Shown piece by piece: positions 17,705-28,187 of a stretch of 64,000 bases of DNA. Origin of the DNA: Flavobacterium pokkalii (lineage in GTDB: Bacteria > Bacteroidota > Bacteroidia > Flavobacteriales > Flavobacteriaceae); the NCBI RefSeq assembly GCF_014596575.1, contig NZ_NASZ01000014.1, positions 1 to 64,000 of the forward strand, given 5' to 3'. Position numbers and translations under genes: made by a program. The first letter of the stretch is position 1. Every line of letters starts with the position of its first letter. The notes beneath the pieces were generated by a model. That model was not told the origin of the DNA. It did not search any database and saw only the letters and a list, made by a program, of their open reading frames with translations.

Positions 17705-20158
17705 CTATTTTGTAATCGTATAATATAGCTTTTTCACCACCGGAATTCCTCCTGCAGTAATCCCTTCCAAATTGACTTTTACTTTAGTATCAATCGCAAT
17801 ATTATCAAAAGTCACACTTGCGTTTCCGGTTTTATCCGGATGTACGTAAGGATTCCAGTAAATGGTATTTCTGGCAGCTGCTTTCTCGTCCAGTTCCGGA
17901 TTAGGTTTTTCCGGATTAGGCGTATAAAAAACACGTGCCATATAATACCCTTCAATTTCTTTTTTGATGGAATGAAACAATTCTTTTTCGGCTGTGTTTT
18001 TACTTCCCGGTTTGGTATAAATTGCTATTACTCCATTTGCTCCTTCTTGTCCGTATAAGATTGAAGCATTTTTTATTGCTTCGATTCTTTCTATATTAAT
18101 AAGCTGTACCACCTCGATATCGGTAGCGTTATATACCGGAAAACCATCTAAAATAAAAAGTGGCGAATCCTCGTAACGCATAAATCGTACCGAATTTTCG
18201 GTGGAAATTACCCCGGGAATAACATATTGAATCAAATCATATATGGTATTGGCCGCTGGCGAATTTTCATCAACAGTATAAGTAAAATCAGGCATTCCTA
18301 ATAAGCTACTTGGTTGGTTTTTCTTTTTAGAAACAATTTGAACTTCATCCAAAATATTGTCTTGGACAATTCCGAATGAACTAAATTTTTTAAACACATT
18401 TTCGGCAAGCATACGGCTCGCATCCGGCCAGCGCATTGGTTCTTTTTTAAACGAAACCAGCATTGGCGACATTTCAAGAGTATCCATAACAATTTCGCCT
18501 CTAAACTTTCCTTTTTCATTTCTGGTATTCAAAAACATATTGGTTTTGCCGGAGAACATCATGTTTTCAAACTTAAATCTTCCGTTTTCGTCTGTTATGG
18601 CATCAAAAATATTAAAGTGTTTTTTGTTCATTAAGGCCAAAGTCATGCTGCTGTTAGCTTTAGCTTTTTCGCCTAAAAGTTGTTTTACTCTTCCGGAAAT
18701 GTTAAATCCCTTCTCTGCCTTATAGCTTAAATTTTCACCAAATCCGGGAATGGTTTTCCACATAAAATCGCGCCATCCCTGAGTTAAAAGCAAATTATCC
18801 AAATAGTCTAATCGCTTTAAATTAGCCGGATCAAAATAATAAGCCGGATTGTTTATTTTTCCTCTGATATCCGATTCCAATAAAAAATAAGAACAAATAT
18901 TAGAATTATAATCTTTATTTTCCACAACTCCATTCATATCGGTTACACTCAGCGAAAAACTTGCTGAACGGGCTTCTCCCGTTTTCGATTTAGAACTCAG
19001 CTGAAGCGTAGTTTTTTCACTCGAACGATAATTCTCTTTATCGGCTGTTAATTGCACTTCTAAATCATTGTCTTTCTCCACATAAATCAAACGCTCGCTT
19101 TGTGGCTTAAAATCCTTATCGTATAACGTAAGTTGACTAATACCTTCCGGAATTTTCTCTTTTGGTAATTCAAAAGACAAACTCGTTGCTGCCAAAGTCT
19201 GCGTGGTTTCCAAATACGAAAGTCCTCTGAATTTACAAATTAAGCTTACTTCACTGTTAGGATTTTGAACCAGTGTGGCTTCATTAGTATTTATAGTAAC
19301 TATATTTCTTCCTTTAATAGCTCTGAAATTCAGTAAACACCCCTGTTTCAAAGCTTTGGGTAACTCCACTCGGATTTCGGATCCATCCAAAGTTTTAATT
19401 TTGGCATAATAACTTTTTCCGGCTATCGGCATTAGCTGTAATTTCCCCATACCATCATGCGGACTTAAAAAACCAGTGACTAATTCGTTATCCGAATCAA
19501 AAAGTTCTCCTTTAACCATTACCGGATTTCCCTGACTATCAAGCGCTTTAAAACCTACAATACTGGCTACATTTTCTAAAAGCGAACCTCCTTCAGGAAA
19601 AAAATCAACGGAAAAACCTTGCTGAGCAACTGCCTTTTCCGGTACTGCTTTTTTAGAAGAATTATTTGCAGCTGCACTTCCTGCAGGACGATTTGCCAAT
19701 GATTCCGGTTTGAAATGCAACTCAAATGCATCCATGATTTCGATATCTTTGGTAAACACAAAATCCTCTCCAAAATTTCGATCCCAATTGGTATAAGCAC
19801 GAATTTGATACATTCCCGGTTTTACCCCAAGTGAATCTGACAATTGAAAATCGCCGTAACCTAATCCCATTTCAATATTGGTTTTATTTCGGGCTATAAT
19901 TCTGGAATCAGGAGCAATTAACTCCACATATAAAATATTACTGTTGTCCGTCAGCACGTTGTTGTAAGCCAAAACGTCATAGGCCTTATACCACAAATCT
20001 TCACCCGTAAAATACTTTGATCTATCTGTGTGAAGATAAATCTTTTCAATAGTAGGCGGCTTTTTGGCTTCTTGTCCCTGTGCAAAACCTACAGATACTA
20101 CCAACCAAAAAAAACAAAGAAAACAGCAATTTTTATTGCTCAAAACCGTTTTTATCAT
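17705..20158 (-). CDS. Secreted MG2-like protein with TonB plug-like domain
   Basis: The 817-residue protein has an N-terminal signal peptide (FLCFFWLVVSVGFAQ) and an N-terminal domain resembling alpha-2-macroglobulin MG2 (IEKIYLHTDRSKYFTGEDLWYKAY, then KPGMYQIRAYTNW). Several beta-rich domains follow. Near residues 490-560 a carboxypeptidase-regulatory-like domain appears (FNISGRVKQLLGEKAKANSS), and residues 600-735 resemble a TonB-receptor plug (DSPLFILDGFPVYNATDIEVV, IERIEAIKNASILYGQEGANGVIAIYTK), but no outer-membrane barrel follows. A surface or periplasmic role is likely. A broken tandem paralog starts 187 bp upstream. Confidence 0.75.
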   Translation of the reverse strand: MIKTVLSNKNCCFLCFFWLVVSVGFAQGQEAKKPPTIEKIYLHTDRSKYFTGEDLWYKAYDVLAYNNVLTDNSNILYVELIAPDSRIIARNKTNIEMGLGYGDFQLSDSLGVKPGMYQIRAYTNWDRNFGEDFVFTKDIEIMDAFELHFKPESLANRPAGSAAANNSSKKAVPEKAVAQQGFSVDFFPEGGSLLENVASIVGFKALDSQGNPVMVKGELFDSDNELVTGFLSPHDGMGKLQLMPIAGKSYYAKIKTLDGSEIRVELPKALKQGCLLNFRAIKGRNIVTINTNEATLVQNPNSEVSLICKFRGLSYLETTQTLAATSLSFELPKEKIPEGISQLTLYDKDFKPQSERLIYVEKDNDLEVQLTADKENYRSSEKTTLQLSSKSKTGEARSASFSLSVTDMNGVVENKDYNSNICSYFLLESDIRGKINNPAYYFDPANLKRLDYLDNLLLTQGWRDFMWKTIPGFGENLSYKAEKGFNISGRVKQLLGEKAKANSSMTLALMNKKHFNIFDAITDENGRFKFENMMFSGKTNMFLNTRNEKGKFRGEIVMDTLEMSPMLVSFKKEPMRWPDASRMLAENVFKKFSSFGIVQDNILDEVQIVSKKKNQPSSLLGMPDFTYTVDENSPAANTIYDLIQYVIPGVISTENSVRFMRYEDSPLFILDGFPVYNATDIEVVQLINIERIEAIKNASILYGQEGANGVIAIYTKPGSKNTAEKELFHSIKKEIEGYYMARVFYTPNPEKPNPELDEKAAARNTIYWNPYVHPDKTGNASVTFDNIAIDTKVKVNLEGITAGGIPVVKKLYYTITK

Positions 20159-20344
20159 AAAAAATCAGATAATTTAGTTAAACCCTTTTTAACTTATACA
20201 CTACTCTATTTTCCTCGTTTTTTTGACTTTTTAACAACAACTATTTCAAAAACAAAAAAACAAGTAAGAAAATTTTACTAAAATAAATACTTCCGAACAA
20301 TTAACTAACCTGCACTATCCTGTTTTTTAACACAAAAGGAAAAG

Positions 20345-22850
<2,506 letters not shown>

Positions 22851-23154
22851 ATACGTTAATTTAATGATGAACTAAAAAAGAATAAGAATAACTACCAATT
22901 ACCCAATACAGCATTTAATCCAAAAACGTATATTCTTAAAAATTACAAAAACACTCACAATTATCAAGCCAAATACTACAAAATTAACTTTAATTTTTTA
23001 AGAAAAACTTTAAACTCATACTACAAAACAATCTGGTACTTTAAAAAGTAAACAAAAAAATATCGAAAATCTATAGAAATTAACATTCTTAAGATTCCCG
23101 ATATTGCTATAAACTATCAGCTAACTGTTAAAAATCAGTCAGCGATTTCAATTT
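22851..23154. other. AT-rich spacer between menD and the MG2/plug pair
   Basis: About 300 bp with no convincing gene, hairpin or repeat. It must hold the promoter of the broken MG2/plug gene, but no clear TAnnTTTG box was found. Confidence 0.4.
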
Positions 23155-24816
23155 TTAAACCAACTCTTTAAAAAACTGTTTTAAAATAGTATCATTTTCG
23201 GTGGTTGGAGTAAAAATCTCTAAAATCCCCGCCTTATTATTTTCGGCATACAACTGTTTCAAACCACTTTCTAAACTTTTTTCATCAGTTGCTGTAAAGT
23301 AATTCAGCCCGTACATTTTAGCTAAATGTTCCGCTGTCAATTGGTGTGAAGTTTCGAAAAAAGTATTAAAAACAATATTTTCTTCATGCCCCGGTAAAAT
23401 CCGGAAAATTCCTCCGCCACCATTGTTTATCAAAATAATTTTAAAATTTTCAGGAATATAAGCATTCCACAACGCATTGCTGTCGTATAAAAAACTCACA
23501 TCGCCGGTAATAAATACCGTTGGCTTTTTACTTGCAACCGCCGCCCCAATGGCTGTTGATGTACTGCCGTCAATTCCACTGGTACCACGGTTACAAAATA
23601 CCTCAATCGAAGGGTTTGTTTTTATTAATTGCGCATAACGAATCGCCGAACTGTTACTAATTTGCAACTGCGAATCTTTCGGCAAACTTTTAATAACCGA
23701 ATCAAAAACCAGAAAATCCGAGAATGGAATTTTGCTTAAATAGCGCTGTTGTTTTTCTTTTCTAAACGCTTTTAACTGTGCTGCTTTCGCAAAATAATCG
23801 CTTTTTACTTCCTTCGTTAAAGGCAAAAATTTTCCAAAAAAAGTATTCGGATTCACCTCAAAATGCTTAGTCAAAACGCCAAAAGTATCATAGGCTCGTA
23901 AAGAATCGACGTGCCAATGCTCTTTAGGTTGATATTTGCGTAAAAAAGCTTTAATGCGTTTCGATACAATCATTCCTCCAAAAGTGATTAAAATTTCCGG
24001 ACAAAAATCCTCAAAATCACTTTCAGTAAACGGTGTAATAATCGTATCAATATTCGAAATAAAATCAGGATAATGCAAATTAGAAGTCGTTTCGGTCATC
24101 ACCACCACCGATTCGTCTTTGGCTAAAGTTTGAATTATTTCATTCGAAATTAAATCGGGATCATTGGCACCTACTAAGATTAATTTCTTAGCGGATTGAT
24201 TCCAAATTTTGGCAAAAGGTGCTAAATCCTCCAATGTTTTCATCGAATTCAAACTGGCAAAATGATTGACCATCACATCAACAGTAAGCTCCGAAACCGT
24301 TTCGTACAAAGGTTCTTCAAAAGGTGCGTTGATATGTACCGGCCCTTTTTGGTAAAAAGCAGCATCAATTGCATCGTTGATTTTATGGTCATTTTCCTTA
24401 GAAGCTTCTTCGGTTAAATTGGCATTATACAGCGAATGATTTTCAAAAACATTTTGCTGACGAATGGTTTGGCCGTCGCCAATATCAATCTTACTTTGCG
24501 GTCTGTCAGCCGAAATAACAATTAAAGGAATCTGACTGTAAAAAGCTTCGGCAACCGCCGGATAATAATTCAGCAAAGCCGAACCGGAAGTACATACTAC
24601 CGCCACCGGACGCTTAATTTGCTGGGCTATTCCCAAAGCAAAAAAAGCCGCACAACGTTCGTCGGCAATACTATAACAATTAAAATCAGGATTGGAGGCA
24701 AAACCTATGGTTAAAGGCGCATTTCTGGATCCGGGAGAAATGACAATATCGGTAATTCCTTTGGCTAAACATATCTGAATAATGCTTTGCGCTAAAGGTT
24801 TTTTGGGGTAAATCAT
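23155..24816 (-). CDS. menD: 2-Succinyl-5-enolpyruvyl-6-hydroxy-3-cyclohexene-1-carboxylate synthase
   Basis: This thiamine-diphosphate enzyme of menaquinone synthesis has 553 residues from the chosen start. DIVISPGSRNAPLTIGF at the N-terminus is characteristic of MenD, and the cofactor motif runs from TGDVSFLYDS to INNGGGGIFRILPG. The start is set by the promoter: a longer frame would begin with TTG at 24840, but that codon lies inside a TATCTTTG -7 box, so translation must begin at the downstream ATG (MIYPKKPLAQS). A terminator separates it from the peroxidase gene upstream. Confidence 0.95.
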   Translation of the reverse strand: MIYPKKPLAQSIIQICLAKGITDIVISPGSRNAPLTIGFASNPDFNCYSIADERCAAFFALGIAQQIKRPVAVVCTSGSALLNYYPAVAEAFYSQIPLIVISADRPQSKIDIGDGQTIRQQNVFENHSLYNANLTEEASKENDHKINDAIDAAFYQKGPVHINAPFEEPLYETVSELTVDVMVNHFASLNSMKTLEDLAPFAKIWNQSAKKLILVGANDPDLISNEIIQTLAKDESVVVMTETTSNLHYPDFISNIDTIITPFTESDFEDFCPEILITFGGMIVSKRIKAFLRKYQPKEHWHVDSLRAYDTFGVLTKHFEVNPNTFFGKFLPLTKEVKSDYFAKAAQLKAFRKEKQQRYLSKIPFSDFLVFDSVIKSLPKDSQLQISNSSAIRYAQLIKTNPSIEVFCNRGTSGIDGSTSTAIGAAVASKKPTVFITGDVSFLYDSNALWNAYIPENFKIILINNGGGGIFRILPGHEENIVFNTFFETSHQLTAEHLAKMYGLNYFTATDEKSLESGLKQLYAENNKAGILEIFTPTTENDTILKQFFKELV

Positions 24817-24837
24817 TGTTTTTATTTCAAAAGAAAA

Positions 24838-24845
24838 CAAAGATA
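24838..24845 (-). promoter_or_regulatory. -7 promoter box of menD
   Basis: TATCTTTG on the minus strand fits TAnnTTTG exactly, 22 bases upstream of the menD ATG. The expected -33 TTTG is only weakly matched by TTTAC about 20 bases further upstream. Confidence 0.65.
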
Positions 24846-24901
24846 CAAAGTTCTGATATTTTTAGTGTAAATTATTTACATGAGATTTATTGGTTTCAAC
24901 A

Positions 24902-24941
24902 AAAAAAGCGATTTCTAAACTAAGTTAAAAATCGCTTTTTT
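24902..24941 (-). terminator. Hairpin terminator after the peroxidase gene
   Basis: A 13 bp stem (AAAAAAGCGATTT with AAATCGCTTTTTT) brackets a 14-base loop. Its arms supply T-runs on both strands, so it can work in both directions; here it serves the glutathione peroxidase transcript. Confidence 0.8.
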
Positions 24942-24960
24942 AGATATAATTTAAAATCAA

Positions 24961-25530
24961 TTATTGTTTAATCCAGTTTACAATTTCCGGCGCATCCGGT
25001 TTTGTTTTAGAATAATATACTTCCACCAAATGACCTTTTTCGTCAATCAGGTATTTTTGAAAATTCCATTTTACTTCCGAATCTTTCACTCCGTTTTTTT
25101 CTTTTTGTGTTAAAAACTGATATATCGGACTCATATCATCTCCTTTTACTGAAATTTTTGCCATCATCGGAAAAGTAACCCCGTAATTTAATTTGCAAAA
25201 ACTGGCAATTTCGGCATTAGTTCCCGGCTCCTGTTCGTTAAAATTATTCGCAGGGAAACCAACAATAGTAAAGCCTTTGTCTTTGTATTCTTTATAAATC
25301 GCTTCTAATTGTTCGTATTGTGGCGTATAACCACATTTAGAAGCCGTATTGACAATCAGAAGTTTTTTGCCCTTTAATTTAGAGAAATCAAATGTTTCTC
25401 CTGATAAATCTTCTACTTTAAACTGATAAATACTTTGCGTATCCACATTTTTTGATTTTTTATTTTGAGCCTGAGCATTTACACTTAAAAAAAGTGCCAC
25501 ACCACAAACTGCCAGAAATAGCTTTTTCAT
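24961..25530 (-). CDS. Glutathione peroxidase family protein, secreted
   Basis: The 189-residue thiol peroxidase has a signal peptide (AVCGVALFLSVNAQAQ), so it acts in the periplasm. The catalytic residue is Cys66 in NTASKCGYTPQYEQL, replacing the selenocysteine of animal enzymes; the Gln of FPANNFNEQEPG and the Trp of VKWNFQKYLID complete the catalytic set. Enzymes of this type usually take electrons from thioredoxin rather than glutathione, which is family knowledge and not visible here. It is a single-gene unit with its own terminator. Confidence 0.9.
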   Translation of the reverse strand: MKKLFLAVCGVALFLSVNAQAQNKKSKNVDTQSIYQFKVEDLSGETFDFSKLKGKKLLIVNTASKCGYTPQYEQLEAIYKEYKDKGFTIVGFPANNFNEQEPGTNAEIASFCKLNYGVTFPMMAKISVKGDDMSPIYQFLTQKEKNGVKDSEVKWNFQKYLIDEKGHLVEVYYSKTKPDAPEIVNWIKQ

Positions 25531-25721
25531 AAAATTTATTTTTTTATAAAAGTAGTCAAATTCGGCTCATTACCATATTTTCAGTTTACTAATTTCCGTT
25601 GAACAAACGTTAAATCTGTAAAAACAATTTTAACACAAATCAAATAATAATCTCTACACAAATTATTTGTACTTTTTTCCTTAAATTCTACAAATACGAT
25701 ACTATTCTGAATAAGTTTATC

Positions 25722-25729
25722 TATGTTTG
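25722..25729 (+). promoter_or_regulatory. -7 promoter box of the sigma/anti-sigma pair
   Basis: TATGTTTG fits TAnnTTTG and lies 19 bases before the ATG of the sigma factor gene, giving a very short leader. Confidence 0.55.
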
Positions 25730-25748
25730 TAAAACAAAAATCAAAACA

Positions 25749-26279
25749 ATGACTCAAGACGAATTATTAGTTTTAATCCATCAAAAAGACGAAAAAGCGT
25801 TTACCGTTCTTTATGATATGTATGCCAAAAGTCTTTTTTCGGTAATTAGTGTTTTAGTAAAAAATACCGAAGAAGCCGAAGATATTCTTCAGGAAGTATT
25901 TGTAAAGATCTGGAAAAACTTAGACAGTTATAACGAAAACAAAGGGCGTTTTTACACCTGGATCATCAATATTGCCCGAAATACCGCAATAGACCGACTG
26001 CGTTCTAAAAATTTTAACAACAGTCAAAAAAACTTATCGGCTGAAAATTTCGTAAATCTATTAGAAGACAATAACAAGTTGACGAATAAAGTGGACGGAA
26101 TTGGTTTGCAGGAATTCATCAAACGATTAAAACCTAAATGTATTCAAATCATTGATTTGTTGTTTTTTAAAGGCTATACCCAACAAGAAGCTGCGGACGA
26201 ACTGGAAATTCCTTTGGGAACAGTGAAAACGCACAACAGAAACTGTATTAATGATTTAAGAAACTATTTGAAAGTATAG
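25749..26279 (+). CDS. ECF RNA polymerase sigma factor
   Basis: The 176-residue protein has only sigma regions 2 and 4. Region 2 covers about residues 8-80, with AEDILQEVFVKIWKNLDSY and GRFYTWIINIARNTAIDRLR; region 4 covers about 118-172, with the helix-turn-helix GYTQQEAADELEIPLGTVKTHNRN. ECF factors direct RNA polymerase to stress or surface-related promoters. It is followed after 4 bp by an anti-sigma gene, so the pair is co-expressed, and the promoter box 20 bp upstream matches housekeeping type. The inducing signal cannot be read from the sequence. Confidence 0.92.
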   Translation: MTQDELLVLIHQKDEKAFTVLYDMYAKSLFSVISVLVKNTEEAEDILQEVFVKIWKNLDSYNENKGRFYTWIINIARNTAIDRLRSKNFNNSQKNLSAENFVNLLEDNNKLTNKVDGIGLQEFIKRLKPKCIQIIDLLFFKGYTQQEAADELEIPLGTVKTHNRNCINDLRNYLKV

Positions 26280-26283
26280 TACC

Positions 26284-27069
26284 ATGGAATTGAAAGAATA
26301 TATAGCATCAGGGATATTAGAACTTTATGTTTACGGCTCGCTTTCCGAATCTGAAAGTGAAGCCGTTGCAGATATGGCCAAAAAACATCCGGAAATTCAA
26401 GCTGAAATTATAGCTATCGAAAAGGCAATACTGGCACTTTCTTCGAGCTTTTCTCCTTCACAATCAGTTGAAAATTATGCTAAGATTAAAGAAAAATTAG
26501 CTTTAAACCAACCTGAAGTAATCCCCTTTACTCCGAAGCGAAATTGGTCTCAATATATTGGTTGGGCTGCGGCGGTACTTTTACTGGGAGGAATTGGTTT
26601 TCTCTATAATGAATTGCAACAAAGCAATCAACAATTGGTAAACAGCACTATTGAAAAAACAAAAACCGATACAAACCTTAAACAAATTGAATTGGAGAAG
26701 AAAGCGCTTGAAACCAATCTGGCTATAATAAAAGACAGTAACAATACGGTAATTGCACTTAGTGGTCAAACTGTTTCTCCGGAATCTTCGGCAAAAATTT
26801 ATTGGAACAAAGAAACACAAACAGTTTATGTTGATGCTTCCGGCTTACCGGAACCACCAAAAGGAATGGTATATCAGGTTTGGGCTTTAAAATTGAATCC
26901 ATTAACTCCAGCCAGCATCGGATTATTAGATAAATTCAAAGAAAATAACCAACGCTTTTTTGCTGTCAACAACACGGCTGAAGCCGAAGCTTTTGGAATT
27001 ACTTTAGAACCTGCCGGAGGAAGTATCACGCCAACATTAGAACAATTATATGCTTTAGGGAAAGTGTAA
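26284..27069 (+). CDS. RskA-like anti-sigma factor, single-pass membrane protein
   Basis: The 261-residue protein has a cytoplasmic N-terminal helical domain (about 1-75; LELYVYGSLSESESEAVADM) that should bind the sigma factor. One membrane segment follows at about residues 90-106 (YIGWAAAVLLLGGIGFLY), then a coiled-coil stretch at 108-145. The C-terminal domain resembles anti-sigma-K/RskA (AKIYWNKETQTVYVDASGLPEPPKGMVYQVWALK). It would hold the sigma factor inactive at the membrane until a signal acts on the outer domain. The gene lies 4 bp after its sigma factor. Confidence 0.85.
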   Translation: MELKEYIASGILELYVYGSLSESESEAVADMAKKHPEIQAEIIAIEKAILALSSSFSPSQSVENYAKIKEKLALNQPEVIPFTPKRNWSQYIGWAAAVLLLGGIGFLYNELQQSNQQLVNSTIEKTKTDTNLKQIELEKKALETNLAIIKDSNNTVIALSGQTVSPESSAKIYWNKETQTVYVDASGLPEPPKGMVYQVWALKLNPLTPASIGLLDKFKENNQRFFAVNNTAEAEAFGITLEPAGGSITPTLEQLYALGKV

Positions 27070-27150
27070 TAATTCTAAACATTTCTTATATGCTCTTAAA
27101 TTCGAACAATAATTAAAAACTTATATGACTTATATGTTTCAAAAAAAATC

Positions 27151-27181
27151 AAAAAGGCTTTCCATTCGAAAGTCTTTTTTT
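27151..27181 (+). terminator. Terminator after the sigma/anti-sigma operon
   Basis: A stem AAAAAGGCTTTC with GAAAGTCTTTTTT (one G-T wobble) around a five-base loop ends in seven T, 81 bp after the anti-sigma stop. Confidence 0.75.
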
Positions 27182-27208
27182 GTTTTATAAAGTTCTAATT
27201 GCATTGAG

Positions 27209-27216
27209 TATATTTG
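27209..27216 (+). promoter_or_regulatory. -7 promoter box of the dihydrouridine synthase gene
   Basis: TATATTTG fits TAnnTTTG and lies 16 bases before the ATG at 27233. Confidence 0.55.
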
Positions 27217-27232
27217 CACAATTATAATTTTC

Positions 27233-28177
27233 ATGAGCTATACCCTTCTTTCCTCTCCTCTTCAAGGATTTACTGATTTTCGTTTTAGAAATGCACAAAA
27301 TAAATATTTTGGAGGAATCGACACTTTTTATTCGCCTTACATTCGTTTGAACGGAAAATTAATTATTAAATCATCTTATCAACGTGATTTACTTCCTGAA
27401 AATAATACAGGACTGGAAGTCATTCCACAGGTAATTACTAATGATGCCGATGAATTTTTATTTGTTTCCAAATATGTTCAGGAATTAGGATACAAAGAAT
27501 TGAATTGGAATTTAGGTTGCCCTTATCCGATGGTAACAAAATCAGGAATGGGTTCTGGACTGATTTGCCAAACCCAAAAAATCAATAGTATTTTAGAAAA
27601 AGTACATGCCGAGTCGGATATTATTGTATCAATGAAAATGCGTCTAGGCTATGATAATGCCAACGAAATCCTGAATGTTTTACCACTTTTAGAACAATAT
27701 CCTATCAAAAATGTAGCAATTCATGCCCGCATTGGAAAACAATTGTATAATGGAGGCGTGAACTTAGACGGCTTCCAACAATGTGTCGATAACACTAAAT
27801 TAAAGCTGTATTACAATGGTGATATAACTTCAGTAGCTCAGTTCCATAAAATGCAAGAACGCTTTCCAACCATAGACCATTGGATGATTGGTCGTGGTTT
27901 AATTGCCAATCCGTTTTTGCCAGGCATGATTAAAAATAACAGCTCAGAATATCCATCCAACAAAATGGAATTATTCAGCGATTTTCACGACACCTTATAC
28001 GCCGGCTACAGCGAATCTTTATCAGGAGCCACACACATTTTATTGAAAATGCACCATTTATGGGAATACTTTTCGGTTATCTTTTCAAATCCGCACAAAG
28101 TGCATAAAAAGATAAAAAAGGCTAAAAGTATCCGGAATTATGAGCAGGCGGTGAGAGAGATTATTAAGGAGGGATAA
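27233..28177 (+). CDS. tRNA-dihydrouridine synthase
   Basis: The 314-residue FMN enzyme reduces uridines in tRNA. SSPLQGFTDFRFRNAQ is the usual Dus start, and the active-site Cys96 lies in NWNLGCPYPMVTKSGMGSGL. FMN-phosphate-binding elements include VAIHARIGKQLYNGGV, YYNGDI and MIGRGLIANPFL. It belongs to the bacterial DusB/DusC-like group, but the position modified cannot be assigned. Its stop is only 10 bp from that of the convergent beta-helix protein gene, with no hairpin between them. Confidence 0.92.
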   Translation: MSYTLLSSPLQGFTDFRFRNAQNKYFGGIDTFYSPYIRLNGKLIIKSSYQRDLLPENNTGLEVIPQVITNDADEFLFVSKYVQELGYKELNWNLGCPYPMVTKSGMGSGLICQTQKINSILEKVHAESDIIVSMKMRLGYDNANEILNVLPLLEQYPIKNVAIHARIGKQLYNGGVNLDGFQQCVDNTKLKLYYNGDITSVAQFHKMQERFPTIDHWMIGRGLIANPFLPGMIKNNSSEYPSNKMELFSDFHDTLYAGYSESLSGATHILLKMHHLWEYFSVIFSNPHKVHKKIKKAKSIRNYEQAVREIIKEG

Positions 28178-28187
28178 TAAACAAATC

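Noticed and set aside
24841..24960. Riboswitch upstream of menD
   Set aside because: The only structure is a simple terminator hairpin upstream of the promoter; the leader is too short for an aptamer.
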